DNA from: Spirosoma linguale DSM 74
Lineage (GTDB): Bacteria; Bacteroidota; Bacteroidia; Cytophagales; Spirosomataceae
Length of the DNA stretch: 64,000 nt
NCBI GenBank assembly: GCA_000024525.1
Contig: CP001769.1
Coordinates: forward strand, 6,295,001 to 6,359,000
Reading direction: 5' to 3'
The notes below the pieces were generated by a model. The model had not been told where the DNA came from. It made no database searches and saw only the letters and a program-made list of their open reading frames with translations. Shown piece by piece: positions 50,314 through 60,447 of this stretch. Position numbers and translations under genes: made by a program. Positions within the stretch are counted from its first letter, which is position 1; each line of letters starts with the position of its first letter.

Positions 50314-53300
50314 TAAACAGGCTTGGGTTTGCGAGCCAGATAGCTAAATACAACAGGAACAAACAGGAGCGTGGTAAAGGTAGCCAGCAGTAGACCGCCA
50401 ATTACCGCCCGGCCCAGCGGAGCGTTCTGCTCCCCGCCTTCGCCCAGGCCCAGCGACATGGGCAGCATACCGATAATCATGGCAATGGCGGTCATGATAA
50501 TAGGGCGCAGACGGGTTCGGCCCGCTTCGAGGGCGGCTTCGTAAGCGTTACCACCCACTTCGGGCAGGTGGTCTTTGGCAAAGCTGACCAGCAGAATACT
50601 GTTGGCCGTGGCTACACCCACACTCATAATGGCTCCCATAAGCGAGGGGATACTGAACGTTGTACCCGTCAGGAATAACATCCAGACCATACCGCACAAC
50701 GCCCCCGGCAGAGCCGTGATAATGATGAACGGATAGCGAAACGACTGGAAGTTGACGACCATCAGCAGGTACACCAGCAGGGCCGCAAAGACAATACCTA
50801 AGCCCAGTCGGCTGAAGGCGCTCTCCATACTTTCCACCTGCCCGCGAATGGAGATGACGTTTCCGGGCTTAAGTTGTGTCTTGTACTCAGCCGTGATTTC
50901 TTCCAACGCTTTGGCTACTGAGCCCAGATCCGTTTTCTCGACCGAGGCATACACGTCGTAACTCGGCTGGGTATTGACCCGGTTGATGATGACCGGTGCC
51001 GTAGTACGCTTCATGGTCATCACGTTGCTCAGTAGCTGGGGCGTGGACCGGTCGGCCTGACCAGGCGCAATAGGCGTTTGCAGCAGTTTATCGTACGAGT
51101 CCAGCTTGTAGGGTGGTGTTTGTACGGCAATGATGTAGGGAAAACCGGTGTTTGGGTCGGGCCAGAAGTTGGGGCGGGTCTGGCCGGTACCACTCAGCGA
51201 AATGTTGAGGTTGGTAGCTACCCGCTGTTCCGTCAGGCCCAGTTGTCCGGCCCGCTCCCGGTCTACCGACAGAAAGAGTTCGGGGGCATCCAGCACCTGA
51301 TGCAGGTGGACATCCACAGCACCGGGCACCTGCGCTATTTTGTGTTCCAGTTCGCGGGCTACTTTGAGGTTGTTGGCCCGGTCGAAACCCGATACCTGCA
51401 CGTCGATGGCGGCTGTCAGACCAAAGTTCAGAATCTGGCTGACGATATCGGCGGGCAGAAAAAAGTACGTCACATCGGGCATCTCCTCGCGCAGCCGGGT
51501 CCGGAGCTCGCGAACGTAGTCGATAGTTGGGTTCTTCCGATCTTCACTCAGCGAGATTAACAGTTCGGCATCAGCGGCACTGGCCGTCGAGTTATCCGAA
51601 AAGAAAAAGTTATACCGCTCCGACGTCAGACCAATGTTGCTGATGACCGAGCTTACCTCCTCTTCCGGAATAACCTCACGGACGATTTCGGTGGTTTGGG
51701 CGGCAATCTGCTCGGTATATTCCAGTCTGGAACCTACCGGAGCCCGCAGGTGCAGTTTTATCTGCCCACCATCCACCTGCGGGAAGAAATCCCGGCCAAC
51801 AAACGGAAGCAGTACAAACGTAAAGACGACAACGACCAGGAAAACAGCAAATACCGTTCGTCGATTGGCCAGCACCCACTCCAGCGCCCGAATATAACGC
51901 GCCTGAAACCGGTCGAAACCGGCATTGAAGCGGTTATAAAACCGGGCAAAGGCGTTGGGCCGTTTACTCTCCGCATAATTGTGCTGCGTCTCGCCACGCA
52001 ACATCAAATCGGCCAGGGCGGGCACTAACGTACGGGACAGTATATACGATGCCAGCATGGCAAACACCACCGCTTCGGCAAGGGGGCCGAACAGGAAACG
52101 CGCCGGACCTTCGAGAAACAGCACCGATGTAAACACGATACAGATGGTGAGCGTCGATACCAGCGTTGGGGTGGCTATCTGCTGCGCCCCTTCCAGAATG
52201 GCCTGCCGCAGCGGCAATCCCAGCTCTTCGTTTCGGTGGATGTTTTCGATGGTAACCGTGGCGTCATCGACCAGAATACCGATGGCCAGCGCCAGTCCGC
52301 CCAGCGTTTGAATGTTCAGCGTTTCGCCAAGCAGGTACAACACAATCAGCGACGCCAGAATGGACAGCGGAATGGAAATAGCCACGATGAGCGTACTACG
52401 CCAGCTTCCCAGAAACAACAGAATAAGCCCGGCCGTCAGCAAAGCGGCAATCAACCCTTCTACCAGTACCCCTTTAATAGACGCCCGCACAAACACCGAC
52501 TGGTCGAACAGGGCTTCGACGCGCAGGTTCGAGGGAGCGGCAGCGCGTACCGTGGGCAAAATCTGATTCTTGATCTTATCGACAATTTCAGTCGTCGATG
52601 CGTTTCCCGTTTTCACGATCCGCATCAGCACCCCTTTGCTGCCGTCCTGTTTTACAATATTGGACTGAACAGCCGCGCCATCGTGTACATTGGCCACGTC
52701 GCGCATGTGAACGGTGGTGCCGCCAATGGTTTTAATAGGAATATCGTTGAGGGTGTTGATCACATCCGGCTTGGAGTTCAGGCGGATGTTGTATTCCCGT
52801 TCAGCCAAACGGAGCGAACCGCCGGGCAGAGTCAAATTCTGAGCCGCAACGGCATTGGTGACTTCTTCCGGCGTGACGTTGTAAGCCACCATCTGATCGG
52901 GGTCCAGATCGACCGCAATCTGGCGACTCTTTCCACCAAACCCCTGCGAGAGACGGCTTCCCGGCACCGTCGATATTTGCGGTCGAACCCGCGTTTGGGC
53001 GTAGTCGGTAATCTGGGCTTCGGTCAGGCTGTCGGAGGAAAGACCAAGCTGAAGTACGGGAACGTCGGTGGCGTTGTAGCGGACAATGAGGGGTGGTTGC
53101 GTACCGGGCGGCATTCGAACCAGAATCGTCTGCGAAATCGCCGTCACCTGCGCCAGTGCTTCCTCAATTTTGACGGTTGGCTGGAAGTAAATCTTCAGTA
53201 CAGCGGTACCGTTATACGTCTGTGATTCGAGCCGCTGAATGTCGCTGACGTTGTTGATGAGGGAGGTTTCGGAGAAGTTCGTAATCATCTTCTCCATTTC

Positions 53301-53471
53301 GTTGGTCGACAGGCCGGTATAGCCCCAGATGACCGAAACGACTGGAATATTGATTCTTGGGAAGATATCGGTTGGCATTTGGATGACCGCCAACCCGCCC
53401 ATAATCATGATGAGCAGCGCCATTACAGCAATGGTATATTTTTTTTCAAGCGCCAGGCGTACAATCCACAT
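50313..53471 (-). CDS. RND family efflux transporter permease
   Basis: 1052-residue inner-membrane pump. N-terminal helix and MPTDIFPRINIPVVSV, TM4 region AIGILVDDATVTIENIHRN with the adjacent acidic pair of the proton relay, central loop QVDGGQIKLHLRAPVG, and C-terminal AIMSVGVATANSILLVSFAKD. The length and two-repeat plan match hydrophobe/amphiphile exporters. It heads the four-gene unit pump-DUF952-adaptor-TolC. Substrates unknown. Confidence 0.95.
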   Translation of the reverse strand: MWIVRLALEKKYTIAVMALLIMIMGGLAVIQMPTDIFPRINIPVVSVIWGYTGLSTNEMEKMITNFSETSLINNVSDIQRLESQTYNGTAVLKIYFQPTVKIEEALAQVTAISQTILVRMPPGTQPPLIVRYNATDVPVLQLGLSSDSLTEAQITDYAQTRVRPQISTVPGSRLSQGFGGKSRQIAVDLDPDQMVAYNVTPEEVTNAVAAQNLTLPGGSLRLAEREYNIRLNSKPDVINTLNDIPIKTIGGTTVHMRDVANVHDGAAVQSNIVKQDGSKGVLMRIVKTGNASTTEIVDKIKNQILPTVRAAAPSNLRVEALFDQSVFVRASIKGVLVEGLIAALLTAGLILLFLGSWRSTLIVAISIPLSILASLIVLYLLGETLNIQTLGGLALAIGILVDDATVTIENIHRNEELGLPLRQAILEGAQQIATPTLVSTLTICIVFTSVLFLEGPARFLFGPLAEAVVFAMLASYILSRTLVPALADLMLRGETQHNYAESKRPNAFARFYNRFNAGFDRFQARYIRALEWVLANRRTVFAVFLVVVVFTFVLLPFVGRDFFPQVDGGQIKLHLRAPVGSRLEYTEQIAAQTTEIVREVIPEEEVSSVISNIGLTSERYNFFFSDNSTASAADAELLISLSEDRKNPTIDYVRELRTRLREEMPDVTYFFLPADIVSQILNFGLTAAIDVQVSGFDRANNLKVARELEHKIAQVPGAVDVHLHQVLDAPELFLSVDRERAGQLGLTEQRVATNLNISLSGTGQTRPNFWPDPNTGFPYIIAVQTPPYKLDSYDKLLQTPIAPGQADRSTPQLLSNVMTMKRTTAPVIINRVNTQPSYDVYASVEKTDLGSVAKALEEITAEYKTQLKPGNVISIRGQVESMESAFSRLGLGIVFAALLVYLLMVVNFQSFRYPFIIITALPGALCGMVWMLFLTGTTFSIPSLMGAIMSVGVATANSILLVSFAKDHLPEVGGNAYEAALEAGRTRLRPIIMTAIAMIIGMLPMSLGLGEGGEQNAPLGRAVIGGLLLATFTTLLFVPVVFSYLARKPKPV

Positions 53472-53739
53472 GATGAGCCAACAAAAACAGAAATTTAGCG
53501 AATACTGCGCATGTACTACTACTCAATCGGGTAGAAAGAGCAATGTATAATTGCATAAATCAAAGAAAGCAAAGACGATGAAGTACCGTTTCTAACTTAC
53601 CATCAGGCAATTTAGTTGGATTATTCCAAAAAAGCGAATCCCAATTATTGACTTATTCAAAGAATAAATTGTTATGACAACTTTTTTGTTAATGTAGACG
53701 GAGAGAGAACGCCTGTCTTCTATTGACAGGAAATCCTCT

Positions 53740-53747
53740 TAATTTTG
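53740..53747 (+). promoter_or_regulatory. Candidate -7 box for the cyclophilin gene
   Basis: TAATTTTG, exact TAnnTTTG match, 24 bases before the ATG. A small hairpin CCTGTC/GACAGG (53712-53730) overlaps the spacer region. No TTTG at a suitable distance. Confidence 0.45.
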
Positions 53748-53770
53748 TAGCAAACAAACCGATTTGAGTT

Positions 53771-54208
53771 ATGCCAAAGGCACAGATGAATACCGACAAG
53801 GGGACGATGCTGATCGAGTTTTTCGAGAAAGATGCGCCCAAAGCGGTTGATAACTTTATTACGTTAGCCAAGAAGGGATTTTACGACGGCGTTAAGTTTC
53901 ACCGGGTCATCCCCAACTTCATGATTCAGGGGGGCGATCCAACCGGCACCGGTAGAGGTGGACCGGGTTATACCATCGACTGCGAACTGACCGGCGACAA
54001 TCAATACCACGACCGGGGTGTTCTGTCGATGGCGCATGCCGGACGTAATACGGGTGGTTCGCAGTTTTTCATCTGCCACAACCGCCAAAACACCGCCCAC
54101 CTCGACCGCAACCACACTGTTTTCGGTAAAGTTGTAGACGGTCTGGACGTTATCGACCAGATTAAGCAGGGCGATAAAATCAATAGCATTACGGTTATTG
54201 AAGAGTAG
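53771..54208 (+). CDS. Peptidyl-prolyl cis-trans isomerase (cyclophilin)
   Basis: 145-residue single-domain cyclophilin without signal peptide. Active-site elements are FHRVIPNFMIQGGDPTGTG, SMAHAGRNTGGSQFFICH and HLDRNHTVFGKVVDGLDV, with the catalytic Arg in FHRV. Cytoplasmic folding catalyst. A 67-bp palindrome follows the stop by one base. Confidence 0.95.
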   Translation: MPKAQMNTDKGTMLIEFFEKDAPKAVDNFITLAKKGFYDGVKFHRVIPNFMIQGGDPTGTGRGGPGYTIDCELTGDNQYHDRGVLSMAHAGRNTGGSQFFICHNRQNTAHLDRNHTVFGKVVDGLDVIDQIKQGDKINSITVIEE

Positions 54209-54209
54209 T

Positions 54210-54276
54210 AAATAAATTTAGCCTTGTTGTAACGGGTAGCAGCCTGCTACCCGTTACAACAAGGCTAAATTTATTT
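54210..54276. repeat. 67-bp near-perfect palindrome between convergent genes
   Basis: A 33-base arm (54210-54242) is followed by a single C and its exact reverse complement (54244-54276). The centre is GTAACGGGTAGCAG-C-CTGCTACCCGTTAC. The outer parts are T/A-rich. It exactly fills the space between the cyclophilin and TspO-like stops and probably ends both transcripts. Confidence 0.93.
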
Positions 54277-54281
54277 ATGGC

Positions 54282-55091
54282 CTAACTATATACCGGCGTT
54301 TTCTTCGAAATCAGCCCAATAATGGCCAGCACTACGGCCACAATGGCACCCGCTCCGGCCACCAACGGTATCTGCCCAACGCCCTCCTGCTCGACCGCAA
54401 TGGCGGCATACGCCCAGGCAAATACCAGAATATAGGCCACACTTCGAAAGCGGTTAAAGACAATTGCCCCTACAACCAGGCCAACGATCAGAATGGCGAT
54501 AGCCCAGGTCTGCTCACTTAGCCCCATCAGGCTGAATTCTGTCGATTTCAGGAAAACCGTTACGTTCAGAATCGTCGCGACGGTGAGCCAGCCAAAGTAA
54601 ATCGAGAAAGGAATACGGGCCACCCATGTTTCTGTTCCCGAAGCCGGTGACTCCGGCAGGGTTACATCGGGGTCGGCATCGATGATCGGAACGTGCCGCC
54701 GTTCCAGCAGGCGCTGCTCGATCACTACCAACGACAACAGCATCACCAGAATAACGATCAAGGCTATACCTATCTTTTCGTTGTTGAAAAGCGGGCTCCA
54801 GATGGCATTACCGAACGCGTTCAGCGCCACCCACCAGCCGATGGCCCGGAAGCGCGGGTTCGTCCGCTGTGAGCCAAGTCCCTGATAGATGCCAAAGGCC
54901 AGCAATCCTAAAAATATGATCCCCCAGATGGCAAAGGCATACCCGGCGGGCGTTATAAGCGTATGGTATTTGTCGGAAATTTCCTTATTTGTCTTCCCCC
55001 CAAAAGCAGCCATGTTTGACAGGTAGTTCATGACAATAAGGGTGATAATACTAAAGAGGACGAAGAACTGGCGGAGTTTGTCGTTTTGCAT
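54282..55091 (-). CDS. TspO/MBR-like tryptophan-rich membrane protein
   Basis: 269 residues with six or more hydrophobic helices and conserved aromatic blocks: GYAFAIWGIIFLGLLAFG, GWWVALNAFGNAIWSPLF, IPFSIYFGWLTVATILN. These match the longer Bacteroidota members of the TspO/MBR-like tryptophan-rich family. Ligand unknown (porphyrins or stress signals in relatives). The ATG follows directly on the T-run of the terminator of the upstream gene, so its leader is unusual. Confidence 0.8.
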   Translation of the reverse strand: MQNDKLRQFFVLFSIITLIVMNYLSNMAAFGGKTNKEISDKYHTLITPAGYAFAIWGIIFLGLLAFGIYQGLGSQRTNPRFRAIGWWVALNAFGNAIWSPLFNNEKIGIALIVILVMLLSLVVIEQRLLERRHVPIIDADPDVTLPESPASGTETWVARIPFSIYFGWLTVATILNVTVFLKSTEFSLMGLSEQTWAIAILIVGLVVGAIVFNRFRSVAYILVFAWAYAAIAVEQEGVGQIPLVAGAGAIVAVVLAIIGLISKKTPVYS

Positions 55092-55129
55092 AAAAAAAGG
55101 CCTGATTACCTTTTAGTAACCAGGCCCTT
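55092..55129 (-). terminator. Terminator of the PorE-like gene abutting the next start codon
   Basis: On the minus strand GGCCTGGTTAC pairs with GTAATCAGGCC (one bulge), followed by seven T residues that run straight into the TspO-like ATG. Confidence 0.85.
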
Positions 55130-55187
55130 CAAGGTAGTGTTTACGGAAATTAAAACCTAAACCCCTGCCCTCCTTGTCTAAACGCCC

Positions 55188-57194
55188 CTAAAGTTCCAGA
55201 ATCTTGAACTCTGTTCGGCGGTTACGCTGGTGTTCTTCTTCCGTTTTGGCGTTCTTAACGATCAACTGCGTTTCGCCGTACCCTTTAGCGATCATCCGGC
55301 TGGCGTCAACACCTTTCGAGACAATGTAATCAACGGCCGACTTAGCCCGGTTCTGCGACAGGCGCATGTTGTAGGCATCCGGCGCACGAACGTCGGTATG
55401 TGAACTCAACTCGATTTTCAGCGTTGGGTTGTCTTTTAGAATTGTCACCAGCTTATCGAGTTCTTCGGCGGCATCAGGGCGGATGTTGAACTTATCGAGA
55501 TCGTAATAGATATTCTCCAGTACAAACGTCTTGTTAAGCGTCGCCCGGTCGAGCAGCAGGGCCACGTTGAAGGTAGTATCGGTCTGCGCTTTCGTCAGGA
55601 AGATCGCCGGGATACTCTTGCCCTGCATCGTGAACTGCTCCCGGCGGGTCAGGTAACCCCGGCGCTCGGCCAGAATGGTGTAGTCCTTACCTTCCTGCAA
55701 CGGGTACTTACCAAATGTTCCCGGCTGCCCGGTTGTAGCTTCGGCAATGGGTTGCCCCGTGGCATCGTCCAAAATGCGAACCCGTGCCGAATCAAGCGGA
55801 ACAATGGGTGTTTCGTTAGCCGAAACCGTTCCGGCAATGAAGTAACGCACAATTTTAGGCGCGTTCGCCGGTGGCGTCTGAACAATCGTTGTCGAATCGA
55901 CGGATGGCCCTTCCTGGAAGAAATAGATGTCGTCATCGCCTTTACCCCCGCCCCGGTTCGAAGCCATGAAGCCTTTGGTTGGGTCGGTGTAAATCAGTCC
56001 GAAATCATCGGCGGGCGAGTTGATGGGCTGGCCCATATTTTCCACCCGTGTCACCCCGCCCGAACGGGTCGCCACGAAAATATCGAGTTTACCTAAGCCG
56101 GGATGCCCATCGGAGGCAAAGTACAGTTTGGCGTTGGCCCCCACATACGGGAACATCTCGTCGCCCGGTGTATTGATGTCGCGGCCCATGTTAACGGGTC
56201 GGCTGAAACGGCCCGACGCGTCGATGCTGGTCCGGTATAAGTCGATACCACCGGCACCACCGGCCCGGTTCGATGCGAAATACAATGTTTTGCCATCGGC
56301 CGAAAACGCGGGCGATCCATCCCACGCCAGCGAGTCGCTGATGGGCAGACGAAGTGGCTGGCTCCAGGTATTATTGTCGCCCAAGCGGCTGATATAGAGA
56401 TCAACATCCAATCCACCTTTACGCTTGCCATTGTTGCCCCGCGCCAGAATCATGGTTTTGCCATCTTTCGAGAACGCGGGCGTTCCTTCGTTCACATCAC
56501 CCTGAAACACGTTTGTACTGAACGGTTCCGGCTGGCCCGATGCGCCACCGGTGCTACCCGTTTCGTCGGGTTTCTGGTTCAATTTGGTTTTGTACAGCCC
56601 CAGCATGGGCTGGCCGTTGTTCTTGTAAACTGTTTCTTTCCGCGAGGCAGTAAAGACCAGCTCCTCTCCCCGCACCACGGGCGCAAACTCGGCCCCCGGC
56701 GAATTGAGATTGCTCATGTTACGAAGCGTAATGAGCGACTTGTTCTGGGCAATGATGTTGATAGCTTTCAACGTCTCCACTTCGCGACGGGCTTTATCGA
56801 GCGTGGCTTTAGCGGTCGTTTTCGGTGCATTGGCCACATACTGCTGCAATTGCTCCAGCGCCCCGGTATAATTCCCCTGCGATTTCAGAGCATAGGCATA
56901 GTTGAAGCGGGCATCCGGCTCCGTCGTGTTGGCTTCGATGGCTTTCTGGTAGAACGGAACAGCCTCGCCAAACCGGTTCGACAGTCGGTACGATTCGGCG
57001 GTATAATAATTCAGGCGGGCGGGGTCGATGGAGCCTTTGGCTGCCTTCTGGAACTGGGTGAGTGCCAGATTATATTCACCGGCGTCATAGTGACGAACTC
57101 CTTTTTTATACGCCTGCATGGCCGAATTGCAGCCCGTAAGTCCGCTGGCCAGACCGAACACGACGAGCAGTACAGATAACGTATTGATTTTCAT
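55188..57194 (-). CDS. porE: PorE-like lipoprotein: TPR, beta-propeller, regulatory and OmpA domains
   Basis: 668 residues from the ATG for MKINTLSVLLVV. Lipoprotein signal with lipobox LTGC (Cys at about 22). Then TPR repeats (about 30-130; YDAGEYNLALTQFQKA), a WD40/PD40-type propeller (about 165-420; PAFSKDGKTMILARG, PAFSADGKTLYFASNRAGG), a carboxypeptidase-regulatory-like domain (about 440-520) and a C-terminal OmpA domain (NPTLKIELSSHTDVRAPDAY). This order matches PorE of the type IX secretion system, which links the outer-membrane machinery to peptidoglycan. PorZ is in the same window, but not adjacent. Confidence 0.75.
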   Translation of the reverse strand: MKINTLSVLLVVFGLASGLTGCNSAMQAYKKGVRHYDAGEYNLALTQFQKAAKGSIDPARLNYYTAESYRLSNRFGEAVPFYQKAIEANTTEPDARFNYAYALKSQGNYTGALEQLQQYVANAPKTTAKATLDKARREVETLKAINIIAQNKSLITLRNMSNLNSPGAEFAPVVRGEELVFTASRKETVYKNNGQPMLGLYKTKLNQKPDETGSTGGASGQPEPFSTNVFQGDVNEGTPAFSKDGKTMILARGNNGKRKGGLDVDLYISRLGDNNTWSQPLRLPISDSLAWDGSPAFSADGKTLYFASNRAGGAGGIDLYRTSIDASGRFSRPVNMGRDINTPGDEMFPYVGANAKLYFASDGHPGLGKLDIFVATRSGGVTRVENMGQPINSPADDFGLIYTDPTKGFMASNRGGGKGDDDIYFFQEGPSVDSTTIVQTPPANAPKIVRYFIAGTVSANETPIVPLDSARVRILDDATGQPIAEATTGQPGTFGKYPLQEGKDYTILAERRGYLTRREQFTMQGKSIPAIFLTKAQTDTTFNVALLLDRATLNKTFVLENIYYDLDKFNIRPDAAEELDKLVTILKDNPTLKIELSSHTDVRAPDAYNMRLSQNRAKSAVDYIVSKGVDASRMIAKGYGETQLIVKNAKTEEEHQRNRRTEFKILEL

Positions 57195-57297
57195 AGGGCT
57201 AAAAAAAGCAAATCGCTGTTTCCCGCTCAAGATACTGGAAATTTGGGCGGGACATACGTTTAACGATTATAATCGCTTTTTATTGAGGGTTGTTTAC

Positions 57298-57375
57298 AGT
57301 AACGCGGGTTTCTATTCGCACGTTGTAGTCCTCAGTTTTGACGATTACAAAGCGCGAATGGAAACCCGCGTTACT
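57298..57375. repeat. Inverted repeat between the PorE-like gene and gcvP
   Basis: 22-base arms AGTAACGCGGGTTTCTATTC... (57298-57319) and 57354-57375 with one mismatch. The inner part also pairs partially. It lies just after the gcvP stop (minus strand) and could be its terminator. Confidence 0.8.
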
Positions 57376-57387
57376 TACTCTATTGCC

Positions 57388-60291
57388 TTATGCCTGCTGC
57401 GCTACACCGGCTTCTTCGGCCACTTCCGTTGCGTAGTCCTCAACGGGAACGCAGGAGCAGACGAGGTTCCGGTCGCCGTAAGCCGAGTCAATGCGGCTTA
57501 CGCTTGGCCAGAACTTGCGGGCGCGAACCTGCGGCAGCGGGAAAACAGCTTTCTCGCGGCTATAAGGCCGGTTCCAGCTATCGCTCAACGCAACCGTAGC
57601 GGTGTGCGGTGCATGTTTCAGCACATTGCTGGCCCGATCTGCTTCGCCCGCTTCGATCTCCCGAATTTCGTTGCGAATGGCAATCATGGCTTCGCAGAAC
57701 CGGTCGAGTTCGGCTTTCGATTCCGATTCCGTTGGCTCGATCATCATGGTACCCGCTACCGGGAACGACACCGTCGGCGCGTGGAAACCGTAGTCCATCA
57801 GTCGCTTGGCGATGTCCTCAACCTCAACACCCGTTGTGGCTTTGAACGGGCGGCAGTCGATGATCATCTCGTGGGCGCAACGACCGCTGGTGCCGGTGTA
57901 TAGCGTGTCGTAATGACCTTCCAGACGTGCTTTGATGTAGTTGGCGTTCAGAATAGCGCGTTTCGTGGCATTCGTCAGCCCTTCGCCACCCATCATCGCG
58001 ATGTAGGCGTACGAAATGGTGAGGATGCTGGCCGAGCCGTAAGGCGCTGCCGATATTGCATGAATAGCCTGATCACCACCAATGTGTACTACCGCATGAC
58101 CTGGCAGGAACGGCACCAGCTGCGACGCCACACCGATGGGTCCCATGCCCGGACCGCCACCACCGTGCGGAATGCAGAAGGTTTTGTGGAGGTTCAGGTG
58201 GCAAACATCGGCACCAATGGCCGCCGGTGAGGTCAGGCCAACCTGGGCGTTCATATTCGCACCGTCCATATACACCTGTCCGCCGTGCTGGTGGATGATG
58301 TCGCAGATTTCCTTGATGCTTTCTTCAAATACGCCGTGCGTGGATGGGTACGTCACCATCAGACACGACAGGTCGTTGCTGTATTGTTCGGCTTTGGCTT
58401 TCAGATCGGCCACGTCGATGTTGCCGCGCTCATCGCACTTCACGATCACGACTTTCATACCAGCCATAACGGCACTGGCGGGGTTGGTACCGTGTGCCGA
58501 CTGTGGAATCAGCGAAATAGTCCGGTGGAAATCGCCCCGGCTTTCGTGATACGCCCGAATGACCATCAAACCAGCGTATTCGCCCTGAGCGCCGGAGTTG
58601 GGTTGGAGCGACATAGCCGCAAAACCCGTTACCTCGCAAAGCCAGGCGTTCAGTTCGGTGAACATCTGCTGATAACCCGCCGTCTGGTCTTTTGGCGCAA
58701 ACGGGTGCAGCTTACCCAGTTCAGGCCAGGTAACCGGAATCATCTCGGCCGTGGCATTCAACTTCATGGTGCAACTACCGAGCGAAATCATGGAATGAAC
58801 CAGCGAGAGGTCTTTTTCTTCCAGCGATTTCAGGTACCGAAGCATTTCGTGTTCGGTATGGTGCGTGTTGAACACCGGGTGGGTCAGGTAGTCCGATTGC
58901 CGAATGAGTGAGTCAGGCCAGGTGATTTCCAGACTTTCCAGAATGGCATCCATGTCTGGTTTGATCCCAAACACAGTCAGCAGTTCGGTTACATCGTGGA
59001 GTGATTTGGCTTCATCGAAGGAGACACCTACGTGCTCTTCATCGTCGAAATACCGAAGGTTGATCTGCGCAGCCTTTGCCGATTTTTTTAGCGATTCGGT
59101 ATCCGCTACACTCACTTTAACGGTGTCGAAGTAATTTTCGGTATTGACGTCATACCCATTCCAGCGAAGCGCCGTAGCGAAAATTTTAGTGAGGGTATGT
59201 ACCTGCTCGGCAATGGCACGAAGCCGTTCGGGGCCATGATACACGGCATAGCTACCGGCCATTACGGCCAGTAGTACCTGTGCGGTACAAATATTTGAGG
59301 TCGCCTTTTCGCGACGGATGTGCTGCTCGCGGGTTTGAAGCGCCATGCGCAGCGCGGGCCGGCCTTCGGCATCCTGCGATACCCCGATGATCCGACCCGG
59401 AATCTGCCGTTTGAAGGCATCGCGGGTGGCGAAAAACGCGGCATGTGGGCCGCCGTAGCCCATAGGCACGCCAAACCGCTGCGACGAACCGACCACTACA
59501 TCGGCTCCCATTTCGCCGGGAGGGGTTAGTAAGGTCAGGGCCAGCAGATCGGCGGCAACAGCGACGGTAATATTTAGTTCGTGGGCCGTGGCAATCAGGT
59601 CCGTATAGTCGAATACTTCACCATCCGAAGCGGGGTATTGGAGCAGCATACCAAATATTTCGCCACTGGTCAGATCGACCGTGCGGTGATCGCCAACGAG
59701 TACGCTTACGCCAATGGGCGTTGCCCGCGTCAGCAGTACATCGATGGTTTGAGGATGGCACCGCTCCGACACAAAGAAGGTAGACGCCGACTTTTTCTGG
59801 GCCGGGCGCATGGCGTACAGCATGTGCATGGCTTCGGCGGCAGCGGTTGCCTCGTCCAGAAGCGACGCATTGGCCAGGTCCATGCCCGTCAGGTCAGAAA
59901 TCACCGTCTGGAAGTTCAGCAGCGCTTCGAGCCGTCCCTGGGCTATTTCGGCCTGGTAGGGTGTATAGGCCGTATACCAGGCTGGATTTTCGAGAATGTT
60001 ACGGAGGATAACGTTCGGTGTCAGGGTGTCGTAATAGCCCGTGCCGATGTACGATTTAAAGATCTTGTTTTGTCCGGCAACCTTTTTAAAATCAGTCAGA
60101 AAGGCTGTTTCTGATTTTGGTTCGGGCAGATTCAGGGGATTTGCAAGCCGAATAGCGTCGGGTACTGTCTGGCTAATCAACTCATCGATTGATTCCACGC
60201 CAACTGTCTGGAGAATCTCGGCCAGTGCCGCGTCGGTTTGACCGTGATGTCGGTCTTCAAATAGGTCTGTCTGTTGAAGTTTTAGTTTCAT
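57388..60291 (-). CDS. gcvP: Glycine dehydrogenase (aminomethyl-transferring), P protein
   Basis: 967-residue P protein of the glycine cleavage system; PLP-dependent decarboxylation of glycine. Start at the ATG for [15 protein letters not shown], 26 codons inside the longest frame. Both halves of the single-chain type are present: N-terminal [20 protein letters not shown] and C-terminal PLP-lysine region [20 protein letters not shown]. Complete. gcvT and gcvH are not adjacent. A TAAATTTG box (60327-60334, minus strand) lies 35 bases before the ATG. Confidence 0.97.
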   Translation of the reverse strand: MKLKLQQTDLFEDRHHGQTDAALAEILQTVGVESIDELISQTVPDAIRLANPLNLPEPKSETAFLTDFKKVAGQNKIFKSYIGTGYYDTLTPNVILRNILENPAWYTAYTPYQAEIAQGRLEALLNFQTVISDLTGMDLANASLLDEATAAAEAMHMLYAMRPAQKKSASTFFVSERCHPQTIDVLLTRATPIGVSVLVGDHRTVDLTSGEIFGMLLQYPASDGEVFDYTDLIATAHELNITVAVAADLLALTLLTPPGEMGADVVVGSSQRFGVPMGYGGPHAAFFATRDAFKRQIPGRIIGVSQDAEGRPALRMALQTREQHIRREKATSNICTAQVLLAVMAGSYAVYHGPERLRAIAEQVHTLTKIFATALRWNGYDVNTENYFDTVKVSVADTESLKKSAKAAQINLRYFDDEEHVGVSFDEAKSLHDVTELLTVFGIKPDMDAILESLEITWPDSLIRQSDYLTHPVFNTHHTEHEMLRYLKSLEEKDLSLVHSMISLGSCTMKLNATAEMIPVTWPELGKLHPFAPKDQTAGYQQMFTELNAWLCEVTGFAAMSLQPNSGAQGEYAGLMVIRAYHESRGDFHRTISLIPQSAHGTNPASAVMAGMKVVIVKCDERGNIDVADLKAKAEQYSNDLSCLMVTYPSTHGVFEESIKEICDIIHQHGGQVYMDGANMNAQVGLTSPAAIGADVCHLNLHKTFCIPHGGGGPGMGPIGVASQLVPFLPGHAVVHIGGDQAIHAISAAPYGSASILTISYAYIAMMGGEGLTNATKRAILNANYIKARLEGHYDTLYTGTSGRCAHEMIIDCRPFKATTGVEVEDIAKRLMDYGFHAPTVSFPVAGTMMIEPTESESKAELDRFCEAMIAIRNEIREIEAGEADRASNVLKHAPHTATVALSDSWNRPYSREKAVFPLPQVRARKFWPSVSRIDSAYGDRNLVCSCVPVEDYATEVAEEAGVAQQA

Positions 60292-60326
60292 GCCGGGATC
60301 ACCCACTTTTCGTTTTAATGGAAACT

Positions 60327-60334
60327 CAAATTTA
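60327..60334 (-). promoter_or_regulatory. Candidate -7 box of gcvP
   Basis: TAAATTTG on the minus strand matches TAnnTTTG exactly. No good -33 TTTG at 17-23 bases. Confidence 0.45.
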
Positions 60335-60447
60335 CGGCAAAACGTGCGAAGTCGGCAGATTCGGCACATTAGTTGTTAACTTTCGTTTGGAACATGCACA
60401 GATGTCCTGTTTTTGTCCTGTATCTAACCCTCTATCAATGCATTTAT

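Noticed and set aside
52236..53225. 329-codon plus-strand open frame
   Set aside because: Antisense to the RND pump, whose protein is complete and conserved.
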